In this document: positions 58,561-64,000 of the stretch, piece by piece
Layout: the number at the start of each line of letters is the position of its first letter
Position numbering within the stretch: the first letter of the stretch is position 1
Origin: a virus
Length of the DNA: 64,000 nt
Reading direction: 5' to 3' (one strand)
IMG/VR virus record: IMGVR_UViG_3300045747_000182
Coordinates: 1 to 64,000 of that record
Position numbers and translations under genes: made by a program
Notes under the pieces: generated by a model
Told to the model about the DNA's origin: nothing
Database searches by the model: none
What the model saw: the letters and a program-made list of their open reading frames with translations, nothing else

Positions 58561-58773
58561 GTGATAGCTAAACATACCCTTGAAGTAACCCACGAAGAAG
58601 CAATCCTGCTTGCATACCTGACAGGAAGTATCCTTGGGGGTGGCACTGCCCGAGAACTCTGTTCAGCAATGTATGAAGTGTTCCATGAAGACTTCAAAAT
58701 AACCATTGATGATATCGACAAATGTGGTCTGACAGGTGAAGTCTACACAAAGGAATACAATGGAACACGTTAA
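58561..58773 (+). CDS. Unknown protein, paralogue of the next gene, 70 aa
   Basis: GTG start at 58,561. The segment HTLEVTHEEAILLAYLTGSI with LGGGTARELCSAMYEVF corresponds to HSLKISHDEAIVIKAAVGGI and GTGYWRNLADRIHDCLE in the following gene, so the two arose by duplication. The role is unknown. No strong ribosome binding site is visible. Confidence 0.55.
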   Translation: MIAKHTLEVTHEEAILLAYLTGSILGGGTARELCSAMYEVFHEDFKITIDDIDKCGLTGEVYTKEYNGTR

Positions 58774-58987
58774 TACATCAAAAGAGACTAAGCATAGCTT
58801 AAAGATATCCCATGACGAAGCCATCGTTATAAAGGCTGCAGTAGGCGGTATCAGTGGAACAGGCTACTGGAGAAACCTTGCAGATCGTATCCACGATTGC
58901 TTAGAACAAAAGTGTGAGGTGACCTTCTCAGAATCTCACAAACTTCTTGATGGTGAATTAACCTTAACTACAAAGGTGAAACAATGA
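58760..58987 (+). CDS. Unknown protein, paralogue of the previous gene, 75 aa
   Basis: ATG 58,760 follows CAAAGGAATACA and overlaps the previous gene by 14 bases. It shares the HxLxxxHxEAI start and the following helix with it. No catalytic signature. The stop overlaps the next start. Confidence 0.6.
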   Translation: MEHVNTSKETKHSLKISHDEAIVIKAAVGGISGTGYWRNLADRIHDCLEQKCEVTFSESHKLLDGELTLTTKVKQ

Positions 58988-59310
58988 TATCTGACAACTA
59001 CACATGCTATGAAGCCTTCGAGGTAAATCTTGTCAAGAGATACCTCAATGGTGAAACTGTACAATGGTCTATCCTTATAGAAGATAATTGGGATAATGTA
59101 ACTCCATACGAAAGCCCTGAAGACATCTATAGGATATCCAACCCTAGCTACCGATTTAGAATCAAAGAAAAGATTACATATCAATACCGTCATTTAGCCT
59201 TAGACCGAAATAATAACATACTCCACTATGCACCTAATGGCAACTATAAAGCAAACGTCTGCTATATATTCGACCATGATAATGAACTCATCGGAGTAGA
59301 GCTCGTATGA
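58984..59310 (+). CDS. Unknown protein, 108 aa
   Basis: ATGA overlap with the previous gene, after AAAGGTGAAACA. The product is Tyr/Asn-rich and acidic, beta-rich in appearance. No family recognised. The stop overlaps the next start by four bases. Confidence 0.6.
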   Translation: MISDNYTCYEAFEVNLVKRYLNGETVQWSILIEDNWDNVTPYESPEDIYRISNPSYRFRIKEKITYQYRHLALDRNNNILHYAPNGNYKANVCYIFDHDNELIGVELV

Positions 59311-59489
59311 AGTCCGCCAAAGAAATCTACGATGAACTTATCGTCAGAGTCAAGCGTACATCACTCGTAGAACACCTTGCAAAGAAGCGTGTAGTGTATA
59401 ACCCCGAAGATGGTACCCAACGGTTCTATCTTGACGACAAACTTATCGGTATCAAACACGTAAGGAGTAATCTTAATGGCAACAGTTGA
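59307..59489 (+). CDS. Unknown small basic protein, 60 aa
   Basis: ATG overlaps the previous stop. Helical, basic start (AKEIYDELIVRVKRTSLVEH) and a strand-like end with GTQRFYLDDKLIGI. The next gene begins 14 bases before its stop. No family recognised. Confidence 0.6.
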   Translation: MKSAKEIYDELIVRVKRTSLVEHLAKKRVVYNPEDGTQRFYLDDKLIGIKHVRSNLNGNS

Positions 59490-59715
59490 TAAAGATTTAG
59501 CAGACAACATCATCGCTAACAACGGCTACTATAACGGAGACTCTGAAAATGAACTCGGTGATAATCCTCGGTGTGTTATTGTTACTCGCTACGATAATGC
59601 TTTCGGAGGAACCTCCTATGGGTTGACCTTCGAAGGAGATCCCTACCGTTATTCTGCAACATACTTCGTGAAGAATCCTGAAATCGTATGGAGCTTTTAC
59701 CCAACAACCGCATAG
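59476..59715 (+). CDS. Unknown small acidic protein, 79 aa
   Basis: ATG 59,476 follows AAGGAGTAATCTTA. Asp/Asn-rich with NPRCVIVTRYDNAFGGTSYG, possibly a small sheet. Last gene of this rightward block. An AT-rich gap with promoter-like and hairpin elements follows. Confidence 0.6.
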   Translation: MATVDKDLADNIIANNGYYNGDSENELGDNPRCVIVTRYDNAFGGTSYGLTFEGDPYRYSATYFVKNPEIVWSFYPTTA

Positions 59716-59746
59716 GTGAATTCTAGTCTGTAATCATACTGAATCC

Positions 59747-59769
59747 TAGCCGGTACCTAATAGGGACTT
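59747..59769 (+). promoter_or_regulatory. Candidate phage RNA polymerase promoter
   Basis: TAGCCGGTACCTAATAGG, followed by GACTT, is the most T7-like copy of the element, with AATAGGGA at the expected start site. It points right, toward the single-stranded DNA-binding protein gene. Its transcript would run antisense through the leftward gene at 59,850-60,239. Confidence 0.65.
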
Positions 59770-59796
59770 CCTTAATAGGATATCCTTATAAGATAA

Positions 59797-59835
59797 TAAA
59801 GGTAATTAATAACAATAAATCATTAAATACCTTTA
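59797..59835. terminator. AT-rich inverted repeat between convergent genes
   Basis: TAAAGGTA and TACCTTTA form a perfect eight-base stem around a 23-base AT-rich loop. It lies between the ends of the convergent genes at 59,715 and 59,850. It could be a weak terminator or a protein-binding site. There is no T run. Confidence 0.35.
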
Positions 59836-59849
59836 AGAATTCCTATTGA

Positions 59850-60239
59850 TTAATCCTCAGTAGGATTCTTCTGTAAGCCTTCTTGCTCAATGATAGCCAA
59901 AAGCTCTTCATCGGTCAAGTCAGCGGTCTTAGTCGTAACAGACTGGTCAATCCGCTGAAGCTTAGGTTGCTCGTACTCTGCTATCTGTGATGCATACCGA
60001 GCAGCATCGTCCATCTTATCCTCTTGGAGAGCCAAGTGCATAGCCATCTTTAAAATATCCAATGCTGTAATGTCTGGAAGATCTTCTTTGATCTTCATGA
60101 ATGCTTTAGCCGTAACCTTAAACTGTTGCTGTAGCTCAAGATTCAACAACCGACTCTGAACAGACTTCCTTTGATTCTCACGAGCAGTCTCCGAAGTAAT
60201 CAATTTAAGGTTCTTAAGTGAGTTAGGTGATACTTTCAT
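59850..60239 (-). CDS. Small terminase subunit candidate, 129 aa
   Basis: A helical protein whose end resembles small terminase subunits: ILKMAMHLALQEDKMDDAAR followed by YASQIAEYEQPKLQRIDQS and an acidic TADLTDEELLAIIEQEG tail. In many phages the helix before an EYxxPKL-like turn is the oligomerisation part, and the tail contacts the large subunit. It is the only leftward gene in a rightward region, about 4.4 kb from the large subunit, with its own promoter-like element. No other candidate for this role is visible in the window. Confidence 0.5.
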   Translation of the reverse strand: MKVSPNSLKNLKLITSETARENQRKSVQSRLLNLELQQQFKVTAKAFMKIKEDLPDITALDILKMAMHLALQEDKMDDAARYASQIAEYEQPKLQRIDQSVTTKTADLTDEELLAIIEQEGLQKNPTED

Positions 60240-60256
60240 TTTTAATCCTTTGTAAA

Positions 60257-60279
60257 ATATATCTTTAAGGTACCAGCTA
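60257..60279 (-). promoter_or_regulatory. Candidate late promoter of the isolated leftward gene
   Basis: On the minus strand TAGCTGGTACCTTAAAGATA matches the terminase element at 55,544 in 15 of the first 18 bases, and both are followed by an ATATATTTT stretch. It is 18 bases upstream of the start codon. Shared elements suggest that both packaging genes are switched on together. Confidence 0.6.
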
Positions 60280-60370
60280 GTAATAGTTGGTAGTACAGCT
60301 AATCATGGCCACTTCTTCCACTCGTTTCTCTCCTAAAACTCTCACTCAACGTCCTTCTGAAAGCAAATCA

Positions 60371-60931
60371 ATGTCTAATCAATTCGAACCCCGTAACGTC
60401 ATCCTCAAAAACATTACCCTGTTCTGGGCCAAGCTGGATAAGCCAGTAGATAACTTCGCCGGAGATGCCCAACAATGGGAAATCCAAGCTCGTGTTCCTA
60501 AGAAGCGTCGTGCTGAACTGGAACAATTCGGTAAAGTCAAAGAGCAGGATGACGGTTCAGTGTCTATCAACTTCCGCAAGAAGTCTGAAAAGGCTGACGG
60601 TTCCCCATCGGCTAAAGTACGCGTAGTTGATGGTTCTAAAGAGCCTATTGACTCCAAGTCCATCGGTAACGGTTCTGTAGGTAACATCATGCTGATGCTC
60701 AAAGACTACGAAATCAAGCACCCTAAGACTGGTAAAGTGACTAAGTCTGGTACTCAGACCATGTTGACTGCGGTACAAGTCACTGACCTGAAGATCTTCG
60801 AAAAGACTGGTGGAGAAAACTTCACTGACTTTGACATGGAAGATGAAGCTCCTGCAGCAAAGAAAGCGCCTGCAAAAGGTAAGGCTAAACCAGCAGCTGA
60901 CGAACAAGATGACGACGACATCCCATTCTAA
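60371..60931 (+). CDS. Single-stranded DNA-binding protein, 186 aa
   Basis: The N-terminal about 140 residues (VILKNITLFWAKLDKPVDNF, QWEIQARVPKKRRAEL, NIMLMLKDYEI, AVQVTDLKIFE) fit an OB-fold phage SSB of the gp2.5/Enc34-like kind. The last 45 residues are Lys/Ala-rich, then strongly acidic, ending DDDDIPF, the classical partner-binding tail. It protects ssDNA and recruits replication proteins. ATG 60,371 is chosen, with 60,305 possible. A terminator follows. Confidence 0.8.
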   Translation: MSNQFEPRNVILKNITLFWAKLDKPVDNFAGDAQQWEIQARVPKKRRAELEQFGKVKEQDDGSVSINFRKKSEKADGSPSAKVRVVDGSKEPIDSKSIGNGSVGNIMLMLKDYEIKHPKTGKVTKSGTQTMLTAVQVTDLKIFEKTGGENFTDFDMEDEAPAAKKAPAKGKAKPAADEQDDDDIPF

Positions 60932-60945
60932 TCCATAGAATATAC

Positions 60946-60970
60946 ACCCCAAGGTAACACTTGGGGTTTT
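60946..60970 (+). terminator. Factor-independent terminator after the SSB gene
   Basis: ACCCCAAG and CTTGGGGT form a perfect eight-base stem around GTAACA, followed by a T run (TTTTC). Reads to the right. It would limit the promoter at 59,747 mostly to the SSB message. Confidence 0.85.
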
Positions 60971-60996
60971 CTTTTCCAGTTATCAAAAGGCACAAA

Positions 60997-61437
60997 ATGC
61001 TAATTAAAGATGAAGATAGTGATCGCGGAAGTAATATCTACCATACAAACGTACCCTGTAAGTGGCCGGGAACTAAAGAAGATATTGCTGAAATGGTAGG
61101 ACGTACATTCAGTGAAATCACTGGTGAATTCAACGATAGTGAGGTCTGCTTCAAATCAACTGACGGTTTCACATTCAAATTCTATCATGAACAAGATTGT
61201 TGCGAAAGTGTATACCTCGAAGACATCACCGGAAATCTTAATGATCTGCTAAACACGCCAATCTTGCTTGCCGAAGAGCGCCATAACCATGACAACCCTC
61301 CAGAAGAATACACAGAAAGCCATACGTGGACATTCTACGAATTTCGTACCATCAAAGCTTCTGTAACATTGCGCTGGTTAGGTGAGTCCAACGGATACTA
61401 CTCTGAAAGTGTTGACTTGATGATAACAAAGGACTAA
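60997..61437 (+). CDS. Conserved phage protein (DUF7448-like), 146 aa
   Basis: The segment FKFYHEQDCCESVYLEDITG followed by NLNDLLNTPILLAEE matches the DUF7448-like phage family of unknown function, which keeps an HEQDCCE core. The C-terminus (WTFYEFRTIKASVTLRWLG, then SNGYYSESVDL) also fits. Two adjacent cysteines with His and Glu suggest a metal site. ATG 60,997 follows AAAAGGCACA. Confidence 0.7.
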   Translation: MLIKDEDSDRGSNIYHTNVPCKWPGTKEDIAEMVGRTFSEITGEFNDSEVCFKSTDGFTFKFYHEQDCCESVYLEDITGNLNDLLNTPILLAEERHNHDNPPEEYTESHTWTFYEFRTIKASVTLRWLGESNGYYSESVDLMITKD

Positions 61438-61438
61438 T

Positions 61439-61723
61439 ATGTATAACGCTAAACTACACTCTGTATTCTCCCTCGCCCACAACGCCCTGATCAAAGAATT
61501 GCATGAAGTCGAAAACAGGTTAATGCTTGATAAGTTCTTTGCAGGGCTATACTGGGCCAGCGCCGACAAATCAAAACCTGAATCAACAAAACATTCCTTC
61601 GAACAATACAAAGCAACCAAAGAGCGTATCACCTTCGGCAAGGACAAGGCCAAGCGTCTTCGTTATGCTATCCGTGTGATGAAACTCTCCAAGTCTGCAG
61701 CCGGACTTATTGACAGAGAATGA
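61439..61723 (+). CDS. Unknown helical protein, 94 aa
   Basis: ATG one base after the previous stop. The protein is all helical and basic (HNALIKELHEVENRLMLDKF, then KDKAKRLRYAIRVMKLSKS). No family recognised. The next gene overlaps by four bases. Confidence 0.6.
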   Translation: MYNAKLHSVFSLAHNALIKELHEVENRLMLDKFFAGLYWASADKSKPESTKHSFEQYKATKERITFGKDKAKRLRYAIRVMKLSKSAAGLIDRE

Positions 61724-61944
61724 AAATCGTATATTACAACCCTGAAAAATCACTTTTTATAGCAAAAGGAGGTCGTGCGTTAGTGTTTCCCTATGACCAC
61801 CCCAACTGCTCAAATACTCAAGTTGCCTTAACAAGTATGGTAACTAAAGTACTTCCTGACGGTCAATTCTTTACTGAGAACTCTCATTATGTACCTGCTT
61901 CTAGTTTTCCAACTGATAAGTGTCAACCCGCAGACCAAAGATGA
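61720..61944 (+). CDS. Unknown small protein, 74 aa
   Basis: ATGA overlap with the previous stop. Probable beta-rich fold (KIVYYNPEKSLFIAKGGRAL). No family recognised. Its last third is overlapped by the next gene in another frame. Confidence 0.55.
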   Translation: MKIVYYNPEKSLFIAKGGRALVFPYDHPNCSNTQVALTSMVTKVLPDGQFFTENSHYVPASSFPTDKCQPADQR

Positions 61945-62089
61945 GTACTATGGCTGGATGCCAGCTGGTATGTTCGAGTCCGAAAAGCTATGTTTAGCAG
62001 TAGGCTCTGTCATGGGTAAAATAAGCAATACCCAAAAAGGTGTAAAGCAAATCATCTGTGTTCCATCACGTAATCCGGAAATGATATGA
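61889..62089 (+). CDS. Small protein with hydrophobic N-terminus, 66 aa
   Basis: The first 12 residues (MYLLLVFQLISV) are hydrophobic, the rest polar with a conserved-looking MFESEKLCLAVG and a cysteine near the end. It resembles the gene at 62,199 in layout: a short hydrophobic start, then FESEKxC or LEQCQ with a later Cys. Both may be exported by a short signal. It overlaps its upstream neighbour by 56 bases. Confidence 0.5.
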   Translation: MYLLLVFQLISVNPQTKDEYYGWMPAGMFESEKLCLAVGSVMGKISNTQKGVKQIICVPSRNPEMI

Positions 62090-62202
62090 AAAATAAAATC
62101 GTTATTGCAGTGTTCTCTCCATTCATCCTTATTGGTTTTATTTGGCATGGAATCGACATAGGTTTTCATGCGGGAAGATTCCTTGGAGATAAGTACCTAT
62201 GA
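62086..62202 (+). CDS. Small membrane protein, 38 aa
   Basis: One transmembrane helix (IVIAVFSPFILIGFIWHGI) with a basic start and a polar end. Overlaps both neighbours by four bases. No family recognised. Confidence 0.55.
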   Translation: MKNKIVIAVFSPFILIGFIWHGIDIGFHAGRFLGDKYL

Positions 62203-62342
62203 TTTATATTCTTATTGTCATAATGCACGCAGGAGTAGGCACTGCAGAGTTTAATACTTTGGAACAATGCCAATACGTAGCAAAAACTCTGCGTCAGGGG
62301 TATGTAACTAATGCACAATGTTTCGAAAAAGGTATCAAATGA
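62199..62342 (+). CDS. Small protein with hydrophobic N-terminus, 47 aa
   Basis: Start by ATGA overlap, after GGAGATAAG. A hydrophobic start (IYILIVIMHAGVG) is followed by NTLEQCQYVAKTL and a second cysteine near the end, a two-Cys layout similar to the gene at 61,889. A secreted or membrane-anchored small protein is likely. Confidence 0.55.
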   Translation: MIYILIVIMHAGVGTAEFNTLEQCQYVAKTLRQGYVTNAQCFEKGIK

Positions 62343-62641
62343 CAAAACTCAAAATAAACAGAGAGGTATCCACACTGTATATCGACGGTGATACGTTAAC
62401 AAGTATCATCGATGAATTCCAAGGACTTGTTGACATCTATGGCCCTGAAACTTTCGTGAGTCTTGAAGAAGAATCTTACAGTGACAACAAATACTTGGCA
62501 CTGATAGTACCTACCCTTGAGAGTGATGCAGAATACGAAGCTCGCGTAGGTAGAGAAAAAGCAATTGCGGAAAAGCGTAAGCAATGGACAGAAAGATGGG
62601 GAACAGCTAGTGAATGTGCTGACGCTACCTTCTATCGTTGA
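62339..62641 (+). CDS. Unknown protein, 100 aa
   Basis: ATGA overlap with the previous stop. A beta-alpha start (INREVSTLYIDGDTLTSIID), an acidic middle and a long Lys/Glu/Arg helix. No family recognised. The next gene begins within its end. Confidence 0.6.
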   Translation: MTKLKINREVSTLYIDGDTLTSIIDEFQGLVDIYGPETFVSLEEESYSDNKYLALIVPTLESDAEYEARVGREKAIAEKRKQWTERWGTASECADATFYR

Positions 62642-62861
62642 TGCCGTGGAGTTCAGGCGCGAACAGTACCTACTTACACAAAAGCAGTGGGCGCAAGTGA
62701 TTGGCATGAGTCAGTCGCACTACTCTGAATTTAGGTCGGGGAAGAGGAATCTCACGATGGCACAGGCCGCTAAGTGTTTTGAGTATGGCGTACCCGCCGA
62801 GTGTCTATTCCAAAACCTTGGCAACAAGGACTATCGACACATCAAGAAAGTATTGAAATGA
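62616..62861 (+). CDS. XRE-type helix-turn-helix protein, 81 aa
   Basis: The central part FRREQYLLTQKQWAQVIGMS followed by SHYSEFRSGKRNLTMAQAAK is a Cro/CI-like helix-turn-helix (LTQKQWAQVIG as helix 2, QSHYSEFRSGKR as recognition helix). It could repress or activate early phage genes, or be an antitoxin-like regulator. No partner toxin is visible. The start is uncertain: GTG 62,616 is taken. The frame is open to 62,565. Confidence 0.7.
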   Translation: MLTLPSIVDAVEFRREQYLLTQKQWAQVIGMSQSHYSEFRSGKRNLTMAQAAKCFEYGVPAECLFQNLGNKDYRHIKKVLK

Positions 62862-63079
62862 CCAACTTCAAAGAAGAAATGAAACTGCGCAGCCACAACA
62901 TCATGCAAAGTAGATCGCGTGGTTTGCCGCTGGTGCGAATGGCTAAGTATCAAAACGACATTACCAAATTGGAAAAGCAAGTCCAAATGCTAATGGAGCA
63001 GCTAACTGTGGTTGCTCAACAACGTGATGCATTGGACAAAACACTGCGCAGCATCTATGAAGGAGCGAAAGAACGATGA
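62858..63079 (+). CDS. Unknown coiled-coil protein, 73 aa
   Basis: ATGA overlap with the regulator gene. A basic start, then the coiled coil NDITKLEKQVQMLMEQLTVV and QQRDALDKTLRSIYEGAKER. No family recognised. The end overlaps the next gene by four bases. Confidence 0.6.
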   Translation: MTNFKEEMKLRSHNIMQSRSRGLPLVRMAKYQNDITKLEKQVQMLMEQLTVVAQQRDALDKTLRSIYEGAKER

Positions 63080-63873
63080 CCATTGAAAACATCGAAAACC
63101 ACATGGCTAAAGCCTGTAATTGTGGAAGTGTCAACTTTGTCCTGCTCAAGTCTGGCGGCATTGAATGCAACAAATGCGGAACTGTCTTACAAAATATCAA
63201 ATGGGATCATACTGATGAACGCAGCGATTGGGAGCAGGCATGGCACACACTCAACAATGAAGTGCTACAACTCAAAGCCGAACTAGGCGACCTACCGGAA
63301 TCGCAGGCAGAAATGTTGGGGACTATTAAGCAACTACGCTATCGCATCCATGAACTTGAAGGTGAAGTGATTGGCTATAAGCGCATTCTTGATGAAGCCT
63401 CATCCGCTGCCGCAATGAGTGAGCCTGTGAAGCCTATCGGCTACATCAGCAAGACAGGACACGGCACTTATTTCCGCGAGTCCATTACTCCTGAACTTGC
63501 AGCACTTACGCACGGGGGCAACCCTATGTGGACGCCAGTCGGCCCCATAACACCCGCTGCCGCAGTGAGTGAGCCTGTTGGCGTCAAGGGCTACGCAATG
63601 GCGCTGAATGAAGTCGCATTGAAGCTGCGAAAACGCTATGAGCATGATTTGCTGTCTACACCGCTGTGGGCTGAGTTTGAAAAAGCCAGAAACAAGTTTG
63701 CCGCAAGCATTGCCACCCCACCCGCTGCCCCGCCGCCTTTGAGCGTTAAGCAAATTCACGATTGGTGGGCAAGTGAAAACGGCTTAGAGGATTGCGATAT
63801 GTGCAAGCTGGAGGACTTTGCCAAAGTAGTTCAAGCAGTGGAAAAGGCACACAACATAGGAGCGAAAGAATGA
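63076..63873 (+). CDS. Modular accessory protein with zinc ribbon, 265 aa
   Basis: The N-terminus has ACNCGSVNFVLL and later IECNKCGTVL, a CxC and CxxC pair that forms a short zinc ribbon. A coiled coil follows (about 60-105). The middle has two SEPV blocks (EPVKPIGYISK and EPVGVKGYA), and the end has a helix with VQAVEKAHNIGAKE, shared with the protein at 42-335. This suggests a mosaic, recombining accessory family. The function is unknown. Confidence 0.65.
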   Translation: MTIENIENHMAKACNCGSVNFVLLKSGGIECNKCGTVLQNIKWDHTDERSDWEQAWHTLNNEVLQLKAELGDLPESQAEMLGTIKQLRYRIHELEGEVIGYKRILDEASSAAAMSEPVKPIGYISKTGHGTYFRESITPELAALTHGGNPMWTPVGPITPAAAVSEPVGVKGYAMALNEVALKLRKRYEHDLLSTPLWAEFEKARNKFAASIATPPAAPPPLSVKQIHDWWASENGLEDCDMCKLEDFAKVVQAVEKAHNIGAKE

Positions 63874-64000
63874 CCAACATCATTGAACCACCCGCCAATG
63901 TAGTGCAACTGATGCCACAAAGAACAGTTTGCGATGACTTGGTGCAATCTATTCGTGATGCTGTTTACAGCTATGCAGGGCGCTTGTCAGTGGCGGAAAC
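63870..64000 (+). CDS. Unknown protein, truncated by the window end
   Basis: ATG overlaps the preceding stop. Forty-three codons are visible (TNIIEPPANVVQLMPQRTV onward) with no stop. Helical appearance. The family cannot be assigned. Confidence 0.5.
   Translation, partial: MTNIIEPPANVVQLMPQRTVCDDLVQSIRDAVYSYAGRLSVAE

Noticed and set aside
62616-62861. XRE protein as evidence for lysogeny
   Set aside because: No integrase, excisionase or paired repressor module is visible, and a single small regulator is also common in lytic phages.
1-64000. tRNA genes, CRISPR arrays and insertion sequences
   Set aside because: I looked for T-arm-like GTTCRANNC patterns with acceptor stems, regularly spaced short repeats, and transposase genes with terminal inverted repeats. 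None was convincing by eye. A tRNAscan-SE run would settle the tRNA question.

Overview
The window reads as part of the genome of a tailed, lytic, podovirus-type bacteriophage of a Gram-negative host. The grounds are a T7-type single-subunit RNA polymerase, a family A DNA polymerase, a gp4-like primase-helicase, a terminase, portal and capsid set, a head-tail adaptor, three very large virion proteins that look like DNA-ejection proteins, and no integrase or bacterial housekeeping gene. The style of the small accessory proteins suggests a betaproteobacterial host, but that is a weak inference. Genes are packed end to start, mostly with ATGA-type overlaps. I saw no tRNA gene, CRISPR array or insertion sequence.

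Layout. (1) About 1-21,150, plus strand: a run of small unknown genes, then nucleotide metabolism (NDT-like protein, DUF5664-like dNTP hydrolase, MazG-like protein, dCMP deaminase), RNA and DNA ligases back to back, DNA polymerase, 5'-3' exonuclease, primase-helicase, RNA polymerase, a homing endonuclease, a class II ribonucleotide reductase with thioredoxin, a Tad2-like anti-Thoeris candidate and a Dps-like protein. It ends at a strong hairpin at 21,159-21,193. (2) About 21,199-55,488, minus strand: the late region, read from right to left as large terminase, coiled-coil repeat protein, portal, scaffold, major capsid protein (SU10/DUF5309-like), adaptor, tail fibre, lysis genes, more fibre and tail proteins, and finally the ejection proteins. 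One of these carries an N-terminal staphylococcal-nuclease-like domain and another a lytic transglycosylase domain. (3) 55,545-59,715, plus strand: a GC-rich noncoding stretch followed by small genes of unknown function, two of them preceded by the same structured leader. (4) 59,747-60,371: an isolated minus-strand gene that may be the small terminase subunit, flanked by opposing promoter-like elements. (5) 60,371-64,000, plus strand: single-stranded DNA-binding protein and further small genes. The first and last kilobases carry similar accessory proteins.

Regulation. A shared element of about 18 nt, with a core close to TAGCCGGAACCTAATAAG, occurs in front of the large terminase, the small-terminase candidate, the reductase block, the ssDNA-binding protein block and the lipoprotein, and one further match lies inside a late gene. 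I infer that it is the promoter of the phage RNA polymerase. A hairpin directly downstream of the capsid gene sits where T7 has its Tphi terminator. The early genes would then be read from promoters outside the window, and the polymerase made from 14,886 would switch on the late operon.

Most promising observations: the duplicated leader RNA with compensating stem changes (56,614 and 57,061), the promoter set, the nuclease-tipped ejection protein, the Tad2-like and Dps-like genes, the 22-residue-repeat fibre and the hendecad-repeat protein beside the portal.
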